A program made the position numbers and the translations under genes. Shown piece by piece: positions 44,141 through 57,821 of a stretch of 64,000 bases of DNA. The notes below the pieces were generated by a model, which worked only from the letters and a program-made list of their open reading frames with translations, was not told the DNA's origin and searched no databases. The stretch's first letter is position 1. Every line of letters begins with the position of its first letter. Source of the stretch: Cymodocea nodosa (lineage: Eukaryota; Streptophyta; Magnoliopsida; Alismatales; Cymodoceaceae); assembly GCA_036874045.1 (NCBI GenBank), contig CM072345.1:1637501-1701500 (forward strand), in the 5' to 3' direction.

Positions 44141-45033
44141 TCGTGCCAATTTTATGTTTGAAATTTTCTAGAGTTTTTGATATGTTTCTTCTTTTGGAAT
44201 TCTGATTTCAAAGTGTTTTTGATGTAATAATGGTGTATTAGTATGTCTTGATTCTTTGATTTCATGAATATAATGTCATATGCTTTAATTGATTTAAGTT
44301 TCTTATGGCATTTGTGGACTACATGTTAGTAGCAGAATTTTCAGAGTTCTGAATTTTTCATCTCTGTTCCACGTGAATCTTCTACCAAAGGAATTTTCAA
44401 TGTGATGATTTTATATTTTTCTATGCAAGAAGGTTTTATTAGATTTCCATATTGTGTTTAAACACTGGAATTGGATTTTTATAGATTTTTGTATGAATTT
44501 TTGAAGTTCAGGTTGTTTTCAGATTACAGAACAGGTTTTTCAGAAAAGGTTTTGAGGTATTGTGGATTCTGCTGTGATTGGAGTTTATGAAACGTTGATT
44601 TGATATTTTTACTTGAAAGTATGGATGTTAAGCTTTCATACGAGTATTTGCAAGTTGAAATTGGAGTAGGATTGATAGGTTAATTAATTCTTAAGATACA
44701 GGGTATGATGCAGAGCAGTTTCCAGAATTCTGTTAGTTATATGCTTTTTATTTGGAAGTGCTTGCATAATCACTGTATGTTTTGTTTTAGTAGATATTTT
44801 TGTTGAAATCTTTGTTGAATTAGCTTTCCAAGCCATATTTGCATGCTCAATTCTGATGTGTATACATTTCTGAGTGAATTTTTTAGTACTGTTATGCTTA
44901 AACTACAATAGTGAGTGATGCAATTGAAATGATTGTAGTTATTTTATTATGTGCAGATTGTTAATTGCTCTTAATTGAAGATCTTAATAAAGCACCCTGT
45001 AGGTTAGCCTGAGATTAAGATTTTGATCTGATT
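44141..45033 (+). other. Element D leader, non-coding
   Basis: Nearly 900 bp of T-rich sequence without a meaningful frame lies between the PBS and the pol ATG. The corresponding leader of family F is only ~75 nt. No capsid-type coding sequence is present here, where gag would normally lie. Confidence 0.65.
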
Positions 45034-48000
45034 ATGGATAGTAATTTTAATTACCATAGTTCATATGATGCTTCATTTATGGTATTTTGTGCTAAATGTG
45101 GTTTAAATGATCATATTCTTAAGGATTGTCCTTTTTATATGTTAGATGATGATTTTAAAGAGTATAAGCATCCTGATTTATCCATATCAGAATATGAGAA
45201 TTTGAATGTACAAGCATTGCATGCTAAATTTCCTGCTGATAATGTTGCCAATGCCAATTTTTATGATGTTATTACTATTGATGATGATAATGATGGTTAT
45301 AGTGCTAATGTTAAGCTCAATAGAGCTATTGAAGAGGCTGAATTAGCTTTTCTGAACTTAGAGTTAGCAAGATGCTCTAATGAACACCTTAAGCCTAAAG
45401 CCCAAGTAGAGGAAAAGGTGGATGCCTTTGCAACTCTAAGAAGTGGTAAAGAGTGTATAAATTCTAAGGTTGTTATAGAGCCATCTTCTAGTTCTATTAG
45501 CAATCCTAAGTCGGTGGTGATAGAGGATAAAGGTAAAGAGGTCTTAGATGATATATCTAGTCCCTTAGACAATGTAACTCCATTTCCCCAAAGGCTTAAG
45601 GATACTAGCAATAACCACATAGAAGGAGGTATTAAAGAAATTTTTGAGCAAGTAAGGATTAACATTCCACTATTAGATGCAATCCAACAGATTCCCTCCT
45701 ATGCTAAATTTCTAAAAGAATTATGTACAAGGAAAAGGTCTAGGAAATTGCCTAAGAAAGTTTATTTAGCTAAAGTTATGAGTTCTTATTTTTCTGATAG
45801 CATTCCTAGAAAATATGGAGATCCTGGTACACCAACCATTTCTTGTACAATAGGAAACAAGTATTTTGACAAGGCCTTAATAGACTTAGGAGCTGGGGTT
45901 AATGTCATGACTTCTAGTGTTTATGTGGACTTAGGATTAGATGGATTAAAGTCGACTAGCATTTTTATCCAATTAGCTGATAAGTCCATAAGAACCCCCT
46001 TAGGCATAATAGAAAATCTATTAATTAAAATTAAAGACTTTATCTACCCTATAGATTTTATAGTTTTAGAAAATCAACCATCACATGGAAAGAAAGATTT
46101 TGTCCCTTTGATTTTAGGACGACCATTTTTAGCGACATCTGATGCTGTGATAGGTTGTAGAGATGGATCATTGCATATTTCATGTGGTGATTCTAGGGTA
46201 GAGTTAAACATTTTTAGTTCCGAGTCTAGTACCTCAAATGACAAAGTAAGTGTAAATTTAATAGAGATTTTAGAAGATAATATTTTAGATGAAGACTCTA
46301 CATTAGATGACATTGTAGAAAATTCTTTATTAGAGTTTTTAGATTCTATAGAAGATGTGGTCAGTATAGATAGTATTCACAATGTAGATTTAGTATGGTC
46401 TAATGAATCAATAGGAGATAAGCTAGAAAATATTTTGAAACCATCAATTATAGAACCACTTGTACTAGAATTAAAACCTCTACCTAAAAATCTTAAATAT
46501 GTTTATTTAGGAGACAATGAGACTCTCCCTATTATCATTTCTACTAAGTTATCTAGTGATCAGGAGAGGGCTTTATTAGTGGTTCTAAAAAGACATAAGG
46601 AGGCCATAGGATGGACCATGGCCGATATTAAAGGATTAAGTCCTAGTATAACTCAACATAGAATTAGGGTGGACCCTAATATAATTCCTACTAGAGACTT
46701 TCAAAGAAGATTAAACCCTGCCATGAAGGAGGTAGTTAAAAAAGAAATTCTTAAGTGGCTTGACCATGATATCATTTATCCTATTTCTGATAGTCCATGG
46801 GTCAGTCCCCTTCATGTAGTACCCAAGAAATCAGGAATAACCGTAGTTGAAAATAGTTAGAAAGAATTAATACCTACTAGATTGCAAACTGGGTGGCGTG
46901 TGTGTGTGGATTATGGGAAGTTAAATGCTGCCACTTGGAAGGATCATTTTCCTTTTCCTTTTGTAAATCAAATGTTAGAAAGATTAGCAGGGCAAGAATT
47001 TAATTACTTTCTAGACGGTTATTCTGGGTACAATCAGATTCCCGTAGCTCCTGAGGATCAAGAGAAGAGTACATTCACTTGTCCTTTTGGTACATTTGCA
47101 TTCAAACGCATGTTGTTTGGTTTATGCAACGCACTGACGACCTTCTAGAGATGCATGACAGGTGTCTTCTCTAATATGATTGATAGATTCTTAGAGATCT
47201 TCATGGATGATCTTTCAGTCTATGGGGATTCTTTTGATTCTTGTTTGTCTCACTTGGAGACAGTTTTGATTAGACGCAGGGAGAAACACTTCATTCTGAA
47301 CTGGGAGAAATGTCATTTCATGGTTCAGAAAGGAGTTGTTTTAGGACATATAGTGCCTAAGCAAGGTTTGGAAGTAGATCAAGCCAAAATAGATGTTATT
47401 TTAGGTCTACCATTCCCTCAAAATATTAAGGATGTTAGAGCATTCCTTGGGCATGCAGGTTTTTATAGAAGGTTTATTAAAGACTTTAGTAAAATTACCC
47501 AACCTTTGACACAGTTGTTGACTAAGGACCATAAATTTGAATTCACATTAGAATGTAGAAAGGCCTTTGATCAACTTAAGCTTGCATTGTCGCCTGCACC
47601 TATTATCCATCCTCCGCGATGGGATTTGCCTTTTGAGCTAATGTGTGATGCATCAGATTTTGCATTAGGTGTAGCTTTAGGACAACGTATAGATAGCTTG
47701 CCTCGAGTAGTTTACTATGCTAGCAAAACTTTAAATCATGCCCAATTGAACTATACAGTGATAGAGAAAGAATTTCTAGCCGTAGTTTATGCATTAGAGA
47801 AATTTAGACCATATTTGCTAGGTTCTCATGTTATAGTATATACTGACCATTCTACAATTAAGTATCTTCTTGCTAAGAAGGATGCGAAAGCACATCTTAT
47901 TAGATGGGTCCTTCTGTTGCAAGAATTTGATATAGAGATTAGAAATAAGAAAGGATGTGAAAATGTTGTAGTAGACCACTTGTCTAGAATAGTTATACCA

Positions 48001-49359
48001 TAGGATGAGATAGTTATAGACGATGCTTTTCCTGATGAGCAAGTTATGGCCATCAGTGCTGTTCCATGGTATGCTAATATCGTCAACTTTTTGGTGACAA
48101 ATCAAATGCCTAGTAAGTGGTCAACTCAAGAGAAAAAGAGATTTTTAGCCAAGACTAGAGAATATTATTGGGATGATCCATATTTGTTCAATTCTGGGCC
48201 TAATTGTGTGTTAAGGAGATGTATTCCTGACACTGAGGTCAGTAGTGTGCTTTTCTTTTGCCATGACCACGCTACAGGTGGTCATTTAGGTTCAAGGAAA
48301 ATTGCTGCAAAGGTACTTCAGTGTGGTTTCTATTGGCCTACATTATTCAGGGATGCACATTCATTTGTTAAGTAGTGTAGTGAATGCCAGAAAGCGAGTA
48401 GACTTACTAGAAAAAGTATGATGTTGCATTCACCTATTATAGAAGTTGAGTTGTTTGATGTGTGGGGGATAGATTTTATCGGACCATTTCCAAATTCTAG
48501 GGGTTATCTATATATCCTTTTAGCCATAGATTATGTCTCCAAGTGGATTGAGGCTATTCCTACTCGTACATGTGATTCAAAAGTAGTGATATCCTTTCTT
48601 AAGTCCAACATCTTTGCTCGATTTGGTGTTCCTAGGGCTATAGTGAGTGATAGAGGAACCCATTTTTCTAACAAAAGCTTTGAGGTATTAATGAGAAAAT
48701 ATGGGGTTACACATAAAATGGCTACTCCTTATCATCCACAAACAAATGGACAAGTTGAGAATGCTAATAGACAAATCAAAAGTATCTTAGAAAAGACTGT
48801 TGGACCATCTAGGAAAGACTGGGTAGATAGATTAGATGAAGCTTTGTGGGCTTACAGAACTGCCCATAAGTCTGTCCTAGGTATGTCTCCTTTTAGGACT
48901 ATATATGGTAAAGCCTACCATTTGCCCGTAGAATTAGAACATAGAGCTATGTGGGCAATAAAAAGATTTAATTTGGATTTAAAGGTAGCAAAGAAGAAGA
49001 GGAGACTAGAATTATCTGAATTGGAAGAAATCTGTCATGAGGCATATGAGAATTCTAGAATTGCAAAAGAAAAGGCTAAAATATTTCATGATAAGCATAT
49101 CTTGAGGAGAGAATTTGTGATAGGCCAAAAGGTTCTATTATATAATTCGAGATTGCACATTTTTCCTGGGAAGTTAAGATCCCGATGGATCAGACCTTAT
49201 TTAGTTAAGAAAGTTTATCCCCATGGTGCAGTAGATATAGAAAATATGAAAAGGGGGGACATTTTTAAGGTTAATGGTCATCGATTGAAATTATTCTTAT
49301 CTGATAAGAAGACTCCTAGTGGTGACGATATTACTTTAGATGAGCCTTTTTATACTTGA
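45034..49359 (+). pseudogene. Element D zinc knuckle-protease-RT-RNase H-integrase polyprotein
   Basis: One frame of ~1,441 codons. A zinc knuckle CAKCGLNDHILKDC (C19, C22, H27, C32) opens the protein. Then come an acidic linker with TLRSGKE; retropepsin with DLGAGVNVM (~284) and LILGRPFLATS; RT with [26 protein letters not shown] and the FMDD box (~724); RNase H with [10 protein letters not shown] (~871); and integrase with HHCC (FCHDHATGGHLG ... SECQK), D-D-E at WGIDFIGPFP (~1145), VSDRGTHFSN (~1204) and GQVENANRQ (~1240), and a GPY-type end. All four stops are TAG (46858, 47146, 48001, 48373). Otherwise it looks full length for the protease-to-integrase part of an Athila polyprotein, but capsid is missing from its head and lies downstream instead. 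Confidence 0.93.
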
Positions 49360-49599
49360 GCTAGGTTCGAATGTTTTAATATTTTATCTCACTCTATATA
49401 TGTAGTTGTATTTTTCTTGTTTCTTTTCTACTATGTGTTTTTAGTTTTATTTGTTTATATGTGTGTTTCTAATCAACAATTTGTGGATAGGTCTCTTGAG
49501 TGCTTAAGTCACATAGCTGATGTCAAGTACGTTTCTCTTCTATTTCATTGTTATTACCAAGTAGTGTATGCACAGTTCTTCATGGGTTAGAGATAGCTC
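49360..49599 (+). other. Element D spacer between integrase and gag
   Basis: Only ~240 bp of T-rich non-coding sequence separates integrase from gag. ORF1 and the palindrome clusters seen in family F are absent. AAGTACGTTTCTCTTC (~49527) is weakly donor-like. Confidence 0.5.
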
Positions 49600-50258
49600 C
49601 AATAGGCTCGCGAGAGTAGAGCAAACCCTTGAGGGAGTTGTTGACTTGTCCTGTGCTAGCTTTGATAGTATGGTTGACCAGTAGTTGCGACCTTTATAGG
49701 AAATTTGTTATCCTGTTCAGTTAGATCAGCCATCTTGTTTTATTCTTCCATCGTGTGTAGGGAAGAAATTTGAGCTTCATTCTAGTTATATTAGCCAACT
49801 CCCTAAGTTTCATGCGATTGAGAATGAGGATGCATACTTGTTTTTATGACTTTAATGTAGTATGCAACATGATTAACATCCTTGATATGCTTGCTGATGC
49901 CATCAAGTTGAGGTTCATTCCCTTGGCATTACAAGATGATGCCAAGTGTTGGATGTTCACTTTACCGGTAATTGGGACTTGGGCAGAATTCTGTGCCCTA
50001 GTTATTAAGAAATTCTATCCATTGCATTGCACGATCCAAGCGCAGAATGCCATAAAGAACATTGTTCAAGGATCAAAAGAGCCATTCTGGAAGTATTTTG
50101 AGAGGTTTAATAGAATGTTGGCTCGCTGCCCAAACCATGGGATCCCTCGTTCAAGGCAGTGTCAAATCTTATATGAAGGGTTGAACTATCCTACAAAGAC
50201 AATGCTAGAGTCCATGTGTCCTATGGGATTTATGAGGTATAATGAAGAACAAGCATAA
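49600..50258 (+). pseudogene. Element D gag, 5' part (capsid domain)
   Basis: The translation aligns with family F Gag: QPSCFILPSCVGKKFELHSS, YISQLPKFHAIENEDAYLF, then after a frameshift near 49846 VCNMINILDMLADAIKLRF, AKCWMFTLPVIGTWAEFCA, PFWKYFERFNRMLARCP and LNYPTKTMLESMCPMG. This is the retrotransposon gag domain, which assembles the particle. Stops occur near 49680-49700 and at 50255. The gene is cut at 50258-50263 by copy C and resumes at 62261. It starts ~240 bp after integrase. Confidence 0.85.
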
Positions 50259-50263
50259 ACGTT
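50259..50263 (+). other. Target site duplication ACGTT, left
   Basis: These five bases before TGTTTGC (left end of copy C) are repeated at 62261-62265 after TCTAAACA (right end). A 5-bp duplication is the norm for Ty3/gypsy integrases. Confidence 0.85.
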
Positions 50264-52467
50264 TGTTTGCTTAGCTAGCACGACACCAGAAAACTTGTTT
50301 GGATCTCTAGCAATGTATTAGAAAAACTTGGATTTGTTAACTTCTGTTTTTACTTAGTTAATTTATCTTTATGCCTCTTTTTTATTTATATAGAAGTAAA
50401 CAAACGACCTTTAATACAAGTTAGATATTAATTCCAATTTGTATTTTAACTGCAATTGCACAGTGTATATTGTATTAGTGTGCAAGTATAGGTCAATCCC
50501 ATAGGGAATTGCTTAAGAATTGAGAACTGTTTTGTTTGTTAACAATCAAATTAATATCTTTAATAAGCCCTCCATTGAATTACAGTTAACTCAACAGACA
50601 AAGTTCGTTGAGTTATGGCTTACTCAATGGACTAACCTCGTGGACTTACGTTAACTCCACGAGCCCGTCTTTTCTTTTTAATACTGCTATTTACAGAGGA
50701 ATTCGGTCAACCATTGGGCAGTTCCATAGATTGTAAATAACATCAATTAAGCTCTTTAATGTTAGTAAACACTGGATTTATCATTAAGCAATACTAACAT
50801 TCAGATAATTCAAACAGTAACCATTAAAATCTTTAAGTCTTTTGAACGAACAAATTTTAGTAAACTGTAAAACTAAAACAAACATAAAACAATCAAAACA
50901 CTGACAAAGATAACATTAATCACGATACAACACAAACAATACAACACTCAAATACAAAATACAAACATAGATAAGTTGTTTTTGGTATTTTTGTTTTAAT
51001 ATGAACATGGAAATGGGCAAAAGGTGAAATGTAAAGTAATCTCAGTCGACAGTAAATACTTCCGTCACTACATGCGGCGCGATTACACCACTGAAAATTA
51101 AACCACTTACAATTCTATCTCCTCTCCCTATAGAATCGTGAGTCCAGAATTGCAAGATGATCTCCTCTTCAACATATAAGCATCAACCCGAAGCCAAGGC
51201 TAGAAGCTTTACGATCTCCTAAAATATGAGTCGGTGCTTGGTGAAAATGGCTTCCTCACAGTGGTTGTCAAGCACTGTGTTTGGCTCGGAATTGACTCGA
51301 CATCAGGAAAGTATCCTCACAGACCTCCGATGGTTGGTGATAAGGTGTTGGTGATAATAGTTGGTGTGGTACTTCAAAGAATTGCCGACACTGTTTGTAG
51401 AAAACTCGGTGCTCCTCTTCTATACACATTGGCCATACCCATTGATCACACACACTTTACTTCTTTTTCTTCTTTTCTTTTATATTTCTTCAGTGGTAAC
51501 TGCTTTTGCTTGAATGGTCGGTTGGATTTCCTTCATTCATATCAACGACGATGATTTCTTCTCCCTTCGACGAGTGAATTCCTGCATGATACGTGTGATC
51601 GTGGTTTTTCCTTCCAACTGTCCTGTTTCTGCAACCGCTACAATGGCATATTAGAAAATAAATAGTTCGTGGAGTTATAGATAACTCAACGAACTTTCTT
51701 CGTTGATTTAACTATAAAACATGTGCAAAAATTTAACTATCTGATGCTTAGGTGCATTTCGGATACTTATAAACTTAACTATCCGATGCTTAGATGCATT
51801 TTGAATACTTACAGATAACTCACCGATATATAACTTAAGTAAATCTACCAGATCTCGACATGTGTCAGCAGCAGTTTAATAATAAAAGAAACATTTTGGA
51901 GAGTTATAAGTCTAACTATCCGTTGCTCAGCTGTAATTTCGGATAGTTATAGATAACTCACCGAAAATCTACTTAAGTCACTTTCCTAGAACTTGACACA
52001 TGTCCACAGCTATTTTATAAATAAAAGGAGATTTCAGAGAGTTACACATATAACTATTCGATGCCTAGCTGCAATTTCAGATAGTTATAGATAACTCACC
52101 AAAAGTTCACTTAAGACATGCATTATGGTTTCGACACGTGTACTTCAGGAAATAATAAAGTAATCTTTTAAAACATAACTGTTCGGAAATTTAAACATAA
52201 CTCTCCGATACATGTTCGGTATGTTAAACATAACTATCCGAAATATCAGAAAATTCGGATACTTAAGGATTTCACAACCTACAACTTATCGATAGTTCAG
52301 AAATGTACTAAATTAACATTAATTTACTGAAATTAAGAAAATTCTTTAATTAAAGCATATAACAGTGCAATTATAACATAATGTCTTAATTCTCATATGA
52401 TAAGCTAAATATTATGCAATTAACCATCATTTAACTGTTAATAATATGCACTTTTTCATTCTAAACA
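50264..52467 (-). repeat. Copy C 3' LTR (2,204 bp), complete
   Basis: The minus strand starts TGTTTAGAATGAAAAAGTGC at 52467 and ends GCTAAGCAAACA at 50264. Its outer border is fixed by the target duplication. Just inside the outer end are two PBS-like repeats (GTTTTCTGGTGTCGTGCTAG, and a second ~33 bp further in), so these repeats belong to the LTR itself. GTTGAGTTA pairs lie at 50570-50660 and 51660-51710; GGATAGTTA words at 51740-52260. Confidence 0.92.
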
Positions 52468-54242
52468 CTTCCCCATACCTAAATTTTGCCAGTCCCTTAG
52501 CAAACTAAGATCTAATTAATTGGTCTTTCTAAAAGTGCTAGAATTAATTCTTCCCCCCTTTTTTTTCTTTTGTTCAGCATAAGAACTAGTATATAGATAT
52601 TCTGTATGTTTCAGCAATCAACCTGCAAATATACTTAAAATATATGTAAATTACATACAAAGTATATCATCATCATATAGGTATTAATTATATTATCGTT
52701 TGTTCTTCTTTTCATCATCCGTCATCTTGAATTTTCCAATAAGATTTCTAGAAGAAATTTCAACAACATACGAATCAAAGTACAATCCAATTAAATATGA
52801 TTAAGACAAGTAGAATAAAGAATTGTATCTCCATTAAACAACTTCAAAAGTCAATTATAGATTCATATTTCAGCAATTCTAGATAACAAAAAACATGCTC
52901 AATTCATAAGATATCTGTATTTCATAAAACACTTATATCTTTTCAAAACAGTATATGTATTTTTTTTTTTTTTGTACTTTAAAAGTTAATTTGACAAGCT
53001 TGAATCATACAGGAGCTCTATAATGTACCCATGTAACGAGCTTTCAATCAACAATCCCAGATCTGATCAGAATCTTAGGTTGCCAGATTTCAAGAGTCCT
53101 TTTTTAGGTCAACAATCCTTACATACCTGTCTGCTCAAATACAAAAGGCTCATGATCAAACAAGTCAATAAAATCTCAAAGTTTTTTTTTTTTTTCTTTC
53201 AAAATACAAAAACAAAACAAAACATTAATCACATACTGTATATGTACATATTTCATTAATACAGATGCAATAAAACACCAATCTCATATAGTCCTGCTTC
53301 TATCATTTACTAAAAATATGAATCCCTAACAATAAGCACATACCTTTTCTGTAGTTTAATAAGATCTACACATAAATCATTCTACAAGTTTAATCAATTA
53401 AATTAAATGTATCTTTAATCATATGTGTTTCATTTAATCTAGAATTCACATTTCAACTCCTTCAAGACTTCAGATAATTTTTTTCATTAAACATTCTGAT
53501 TTCATTTTAAAATCGTGAAACTGTTAAACTCATGAAATTCAGAAAAAACATAAGATACTATATCTAGATTAGCATAAATAGTAAATTTTATAGCATCTTA
53601 TATAGCCTTCTAAATACAACATTCAAGTAGTTACAGTTTATAAAAAAAATTACAGTCTCAATTATCAGATAGTTATAGCAAGTTCATTAAAATTTTCACT
53701 TTCCACAAAACTTTGCAGTACCATTTTAATTCCTTTAGTTAACAAACTTACATGGCTATTACTTTAATTACCTCCCCCCCATACCTACATTTTGCATTGT
53801 CCTCAATGTAAAAGATTTGAAAATAAATACAATAATTGTAGCGGGCATGAATACAGTTTCGTTGATTTAGCACCTAACTCAACGAATGAGTTTAAATTTA
53901 AATTCAGGATAAGTAATCAGTTACATACCTTGTTTCGTTTGTATCTCCTTCTACATATTTCGATTTTTGATTCTGAAAAACTTTTCATTCATAGATAAAA
54001 GCAGAATATAAAACAAAATAACATTTAACAGATATTGATAAATTATTGTCTTGTGTGGAACCCAGGCTCCTATGCCTCTGTTGGCTCACAAGCAAGCCAA
54101 TTGGTTTCCCATAACAAATACCAACAAACTGGATTGATATTTTGTTTTTTTCTTTTATAAAATAAACTAAAACTAAATTTTTTTCTTTTTTTCTACAAAT
54201 AAATGCAGAATACACACAACATTAAACACATATAATCATAGC
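52468..54242 (-). other. Copy C 3' tail, terminal and internal polypurine tracts
   Basis: The minus strand has TAGGTATGGGGAAG touching the LTR (52468-52481) and an internal tract (revcomp of CCTCCCCCCCAT, 53771-53782) after CATTGAGGACAATG. The block at ~54048-54133 is conserved with copies A and B. One GTTGAGTTA word lies at ~53875. No coding sequence. Confidence 0.75.
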
Positions 54243-55379
54243 TTAAGAACATGATTGAAAAGTAGAAACAAATGGAATAAACGTGTTAGTCTAAACAAAC
54301 TTTTTAGGCATAATTCTTCTTGCTATTAATTCTGTTGTAATGTAGTTCTAGTTCCTTCTTAATTTGTAAACATGTAATATATTATAAATTCCAAATACAA
54401 GTGTATTACCATTAATGATTTGAAATGCAGAAAGGGATCCTTTTCAGTTCTAGGGTAATGTAGCAGTTTCTATTTCTACATCTATTTCAATATACTCCTC
54501 TTCCCACTTCCATTCATTTATGTCTTTCATAATCCATATTTGAAATTTCATCAGTTCATCCCACCATCTTATCAGACATAAAGTAGGATCATCATATTCA
54601 TTATACCACATTCCTATTTGAATTTTATCAAATTCTGCAGATGGTGGTTTAGCTATTTCTCTCGGTATAAGTAAAATTTCTATATAATCATCATAACTGT
54701 CTATGCTCACTATGTATAAATCAGATCTAAATGCAACTGATATATCTATGACTAGATAAACATATCCATCAAGTATGACATGCATGTTGTTAATTAATGA
54801 TTTCTGTCCTAGATATATCATAATATTTTCAGTCCAAGATCTATTTAGAAAATTATACACACTTAAGCATATATCTTCATCCCAATTTCCTATAGGTCTC
54901 CAATAATATAATTTTTCAGGAATTGTAGAATTTTTATCAGAAAATATTAAAGCCAACCCACAATTTATAGTTGGTACTTCATATCTATTAGGTCTTCCTA
55001 TATACCATTCTTCTCTTGTTATAGGATTTCTTATAAAAATATTAGGTAATAGACTTGCATACCTTGGTCTCGTCCTGTATATAATTAATCTTTCATCTAT
55101 CCCCATAATATGATCTATTCCTTCTAATGTATTAGGTGGAATTCCAGTAGTTTCTTCCATAGTCAGATATTCATGGTTAATTGAACTACGATTAAATGAC
55201 CTCCATTTGAATCCATCTCTAATCTTAGTCATTTTTGCAGCTTGTAGTCCTTGAAAATATTTTTCTTCAATACAGTCTTTAATTTCCTTTGATACACAAC
55301 ATAGCCTGCACAGATCTTTAGCTAACAAGTTACTCAGTACTTCCCTTAGTGCATCCAACGGTAATTACATCAATTCCAT
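54243..55379 (-). pseudogene. Copy C: captured F-box gene (378 codons)
   Basis: The length is 1,137 nt, identical to copy B with no net insertion or deletion. It starts MELM, then TAA in place of Gln, then LPLDALREVLSNLLAKDLC (F-box). The body stays open for 302 codons and includes CCVSKEIKDCIEEKYF, IFIRNPITREEWYIGRPNR and LIRWWDELMKFQIWIMKDI, as in other copies. Near 54450 TAG and TGA replace Trp and Arg (as read in copy B), with two more stops later. An SCF substrate-receptor function is inferred from the F-box; nothing shows the target. It lies downstream of gag as in the other copies. Confidence 0.84.
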
Positions 55380-55532
55380 TTGTTGATTCTATATAACACA
55401 AACAAAAATTTAGTAGAGACAAAAATTAACATAACTACTGCACACCCTCGTTGAGTTGAGGACTAACTCTACGATACTATTAACTATAAATAAAATCATA
55501 TATACACAGATAGTTGCTTCAGATATGCTGCT
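55380..55532 (-). repeat. Copy C spacer between gag and F-box
   Basis: This short gap carries one half of the palindrome pair (CGTTGAGTTGAGGACTAACTC, near 55450) and an AG-ending acceptor-like site before the F-box ATG (minus TTATATAG). Confidence 0.55.
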
Positions 55533-56874
55533 TCATTCAACTACCCTCCTAGAAGAGGTATCAATTTCATTAACAGTTCTATTGGCAGGGTTAGGTACTG
55601 CTTGCATTGGCAATCCTCCAGTAGGTCTAACTTCCATTGATTCCTTCTGTCTAAGGGGTATATTTCTATTTATATTTTGATTTACAGTATTTCCAAATAC
55701 AAAATCTAGACGATTGTTTAATTGTTGGATTATCTTTTCTAATTTCTCTATTCTAGATCCTTGTTCAAGTAATGCTTCATAACTTATATTCTTCTCATTT
55801 ACATTTTCTCCTCCCTGGAAATTGTTGTTTCTCCAAGATAAATTCGGGTGATTTCTCCAATTAGGAATATAAGAATTTCCAAAGTTATCTTTCTGGTTTC
55901 TAGCATAAATAATATCTAGATCATTTATGTTTGCATTCTTTTCTGCTAGCTTTTGATTTAATGATAACTCTTCGATTTTCTTTGTTAATTCAGTTAATTT
56001 CACCTCAAGCATAGTACTTGAATCTATTTCATGCATTCCTCTTGACAATATTTTTTTATCTACAATAGTTTCAGCCGAGTTTTCCCACTGTGCAGTTCTT
56101 TTTGCAAAGTTTTCTAAATATGCACATACTTCTTCACTACAAAGTTTTAGAAATCCATTTTGACAAGTAGATTCTAATAAAGATTTCATTGAAACATCTA
56201 TGCCTTCATAAATTATACATATTAATTGTGCTTTACTCATTGCATGATGCGAACATTGAGTCAGTAAATCTTTTAATCTTTCAAAATATTTCCAAAATGA
56301 TTCACCCTGTTTTTGGCTACACATTAATATTTCTTTTTTCTTTTTAATTGTTTGATTTGGTGGATAATATTTTTCCAGAAAAACAGAGCAAAATTCAGTC
56401 CATGTAGAAATTGAATCAGGCGATATAGTATATAACCATCTCTTAGCTGTCTTTTAAAGCAAAAGGGATATATCTAAGTTTAATAGCATCTATACTCATG
56501 TTCGACATTTTCATCATTTGACAAACTTCGTTAAATTCTCTAAGGAAATAATAGGCATCCTCTCTTTCTAATCCATGAAAATGAGGCAATTGACTAATAT
56601 AATTAAATTTCAGTTCAAACCTATCTCCCTCAAAGTTTGGCAATTGAATACATGAAGGTTCATCAACTAATTCAGGATATAGAATTTCTCCTAATGGTTT
56701 TTCTACTGGAGCAACCATCTCTACATTCTCTTTTAAAGAAAGGTTAGCTACACCCCAAAGAATTTCGTTAAAGTCCAATTCAGAAAATGTTTCAGTACTC
56801 CTCTGTGCTGAATATTTCTGGGTAGGTGTTCTTACTAATCGTTTAGTACTTAGAGAACGAGTCCATGTGCTCAT
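55533..56874 (-). pseudogene. Copy C gag (capsid-type) gene
   Basis: It has the best-preserved N-terminus: MSTWTRSLSTKRLVRTPTQK, followed by the retrotransposon gag domain (FELKFNYISQLPHFHGLERE, EFNEVCQMMKMSNMSIDAIK), then after a two-base deletion near 56453 the rest: QGESFWKYFERLKDLLTQCS, TELTKKIEELSLNQKLAEK, NWRNHPNLSWRNNNFQGGEN, and a final coiled coil. No zinc knuckle. Apart from the frameshift it is open and serves as the reference for the stops in copies A and B. Sense-strand neighbours are the candidate exon upstream and F-box downstream. Confidence 0.88.
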
Positions 56875-56903
56875 AAATAAATAGCAAAAGATTAATTACA
56901 TAC

Positions 56904-57157
56904 CAGTCTGAAGCTTTCCATTCAGTAAATATTTGTTAATGGATGAAGTCGAATCAGCTACTTCGCCTTCCAGTTCCTCCAACGCTTTTCCTTTCTTTTA
57001 AAAGTGTTGGTAACTCGTAAATAACATTCTGTTTTATATATATAATGTACATCCATAAAGTGAATAAATCTCATTGCAAGAACGTGTCTTGCAACATGTA
57101 GCATGGTTCTTGTTTTTATCGGTATGTGTACCACTATTAATTTCAAATTTTGATAAC
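56904..57157 (-). other. Copy C: decayed candidate exon upstream of gag
   Basis: The same peptide as in copy B (HVARHVLAMRFIHFMDVHYI, then YKTECYLRVTNTFKRKE) with a frameshift afterwards. The donor-like GTATGTAATTAA is kept but the acceptor AG has become GCGG-like on the minus strand. Confidence 0.4.
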
Positions 57158-57821
57158 CGCTAAATCGACGAAGTTTCGTTTGTGGTTAAAAGAATAACTG
57201 TTCTGCTTAATCCACGAACTAATCTCGTTGAGTTATAGATAACTCAACGGAACACTATCGGTTAATGTTGCTAACTCCACGGACTAACTTCGTTGAGTTA
57301 CAGATGACTCAACGGAGTGACCTTATATTATATTATTGACCTCGTGGAATTAAGCTTAACTTAAGGAACTTACTTCGTTGAGTTAACACTTAGCAACTTC
57401 TAAGTTTACTCCTCGTAAGTACCTCTCTACTTTTCTTTTTTTTCTTTTCATTATGCTAACCAAAATAAAGTTAAATCTATGTCATTAATGCTTCATTCTA
57501 ATCAAAATTCATTTAAATCTGAACATTATATAAATATTTAACTTGCAGGTCATTTTATGTTATGCAGAATTTACATTTTACCTTGCAACATGCAGAAATT
57601 TTCAAGCATCTATCCTGTCATTCAGCAAATTGTAAATCTATTAAACATTCATTCATAATGTTCCACAAATTATATAACATTCAATATATTCCATTCCATC
57701 ATTCTAAACACGTATGAAAAGTATATCTGAAAATTTATATTCATTAATATGAATTAATTTATATTACAAGTATATCATATAATTTTCATACAATTCTATA
57801 TAAGTAAACGAACAATACAAT
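57158..57821 (-). repeat. Copy C spacer between ORF1 and gag, palindromic words
   Basis: The GTTGAGTTA / TAACTCAAC cluster at 57180-57395 has at least three inverted pairs, with spacing matching copies A and B. The rest is AT-rich non-coding. Confidence 0.7.
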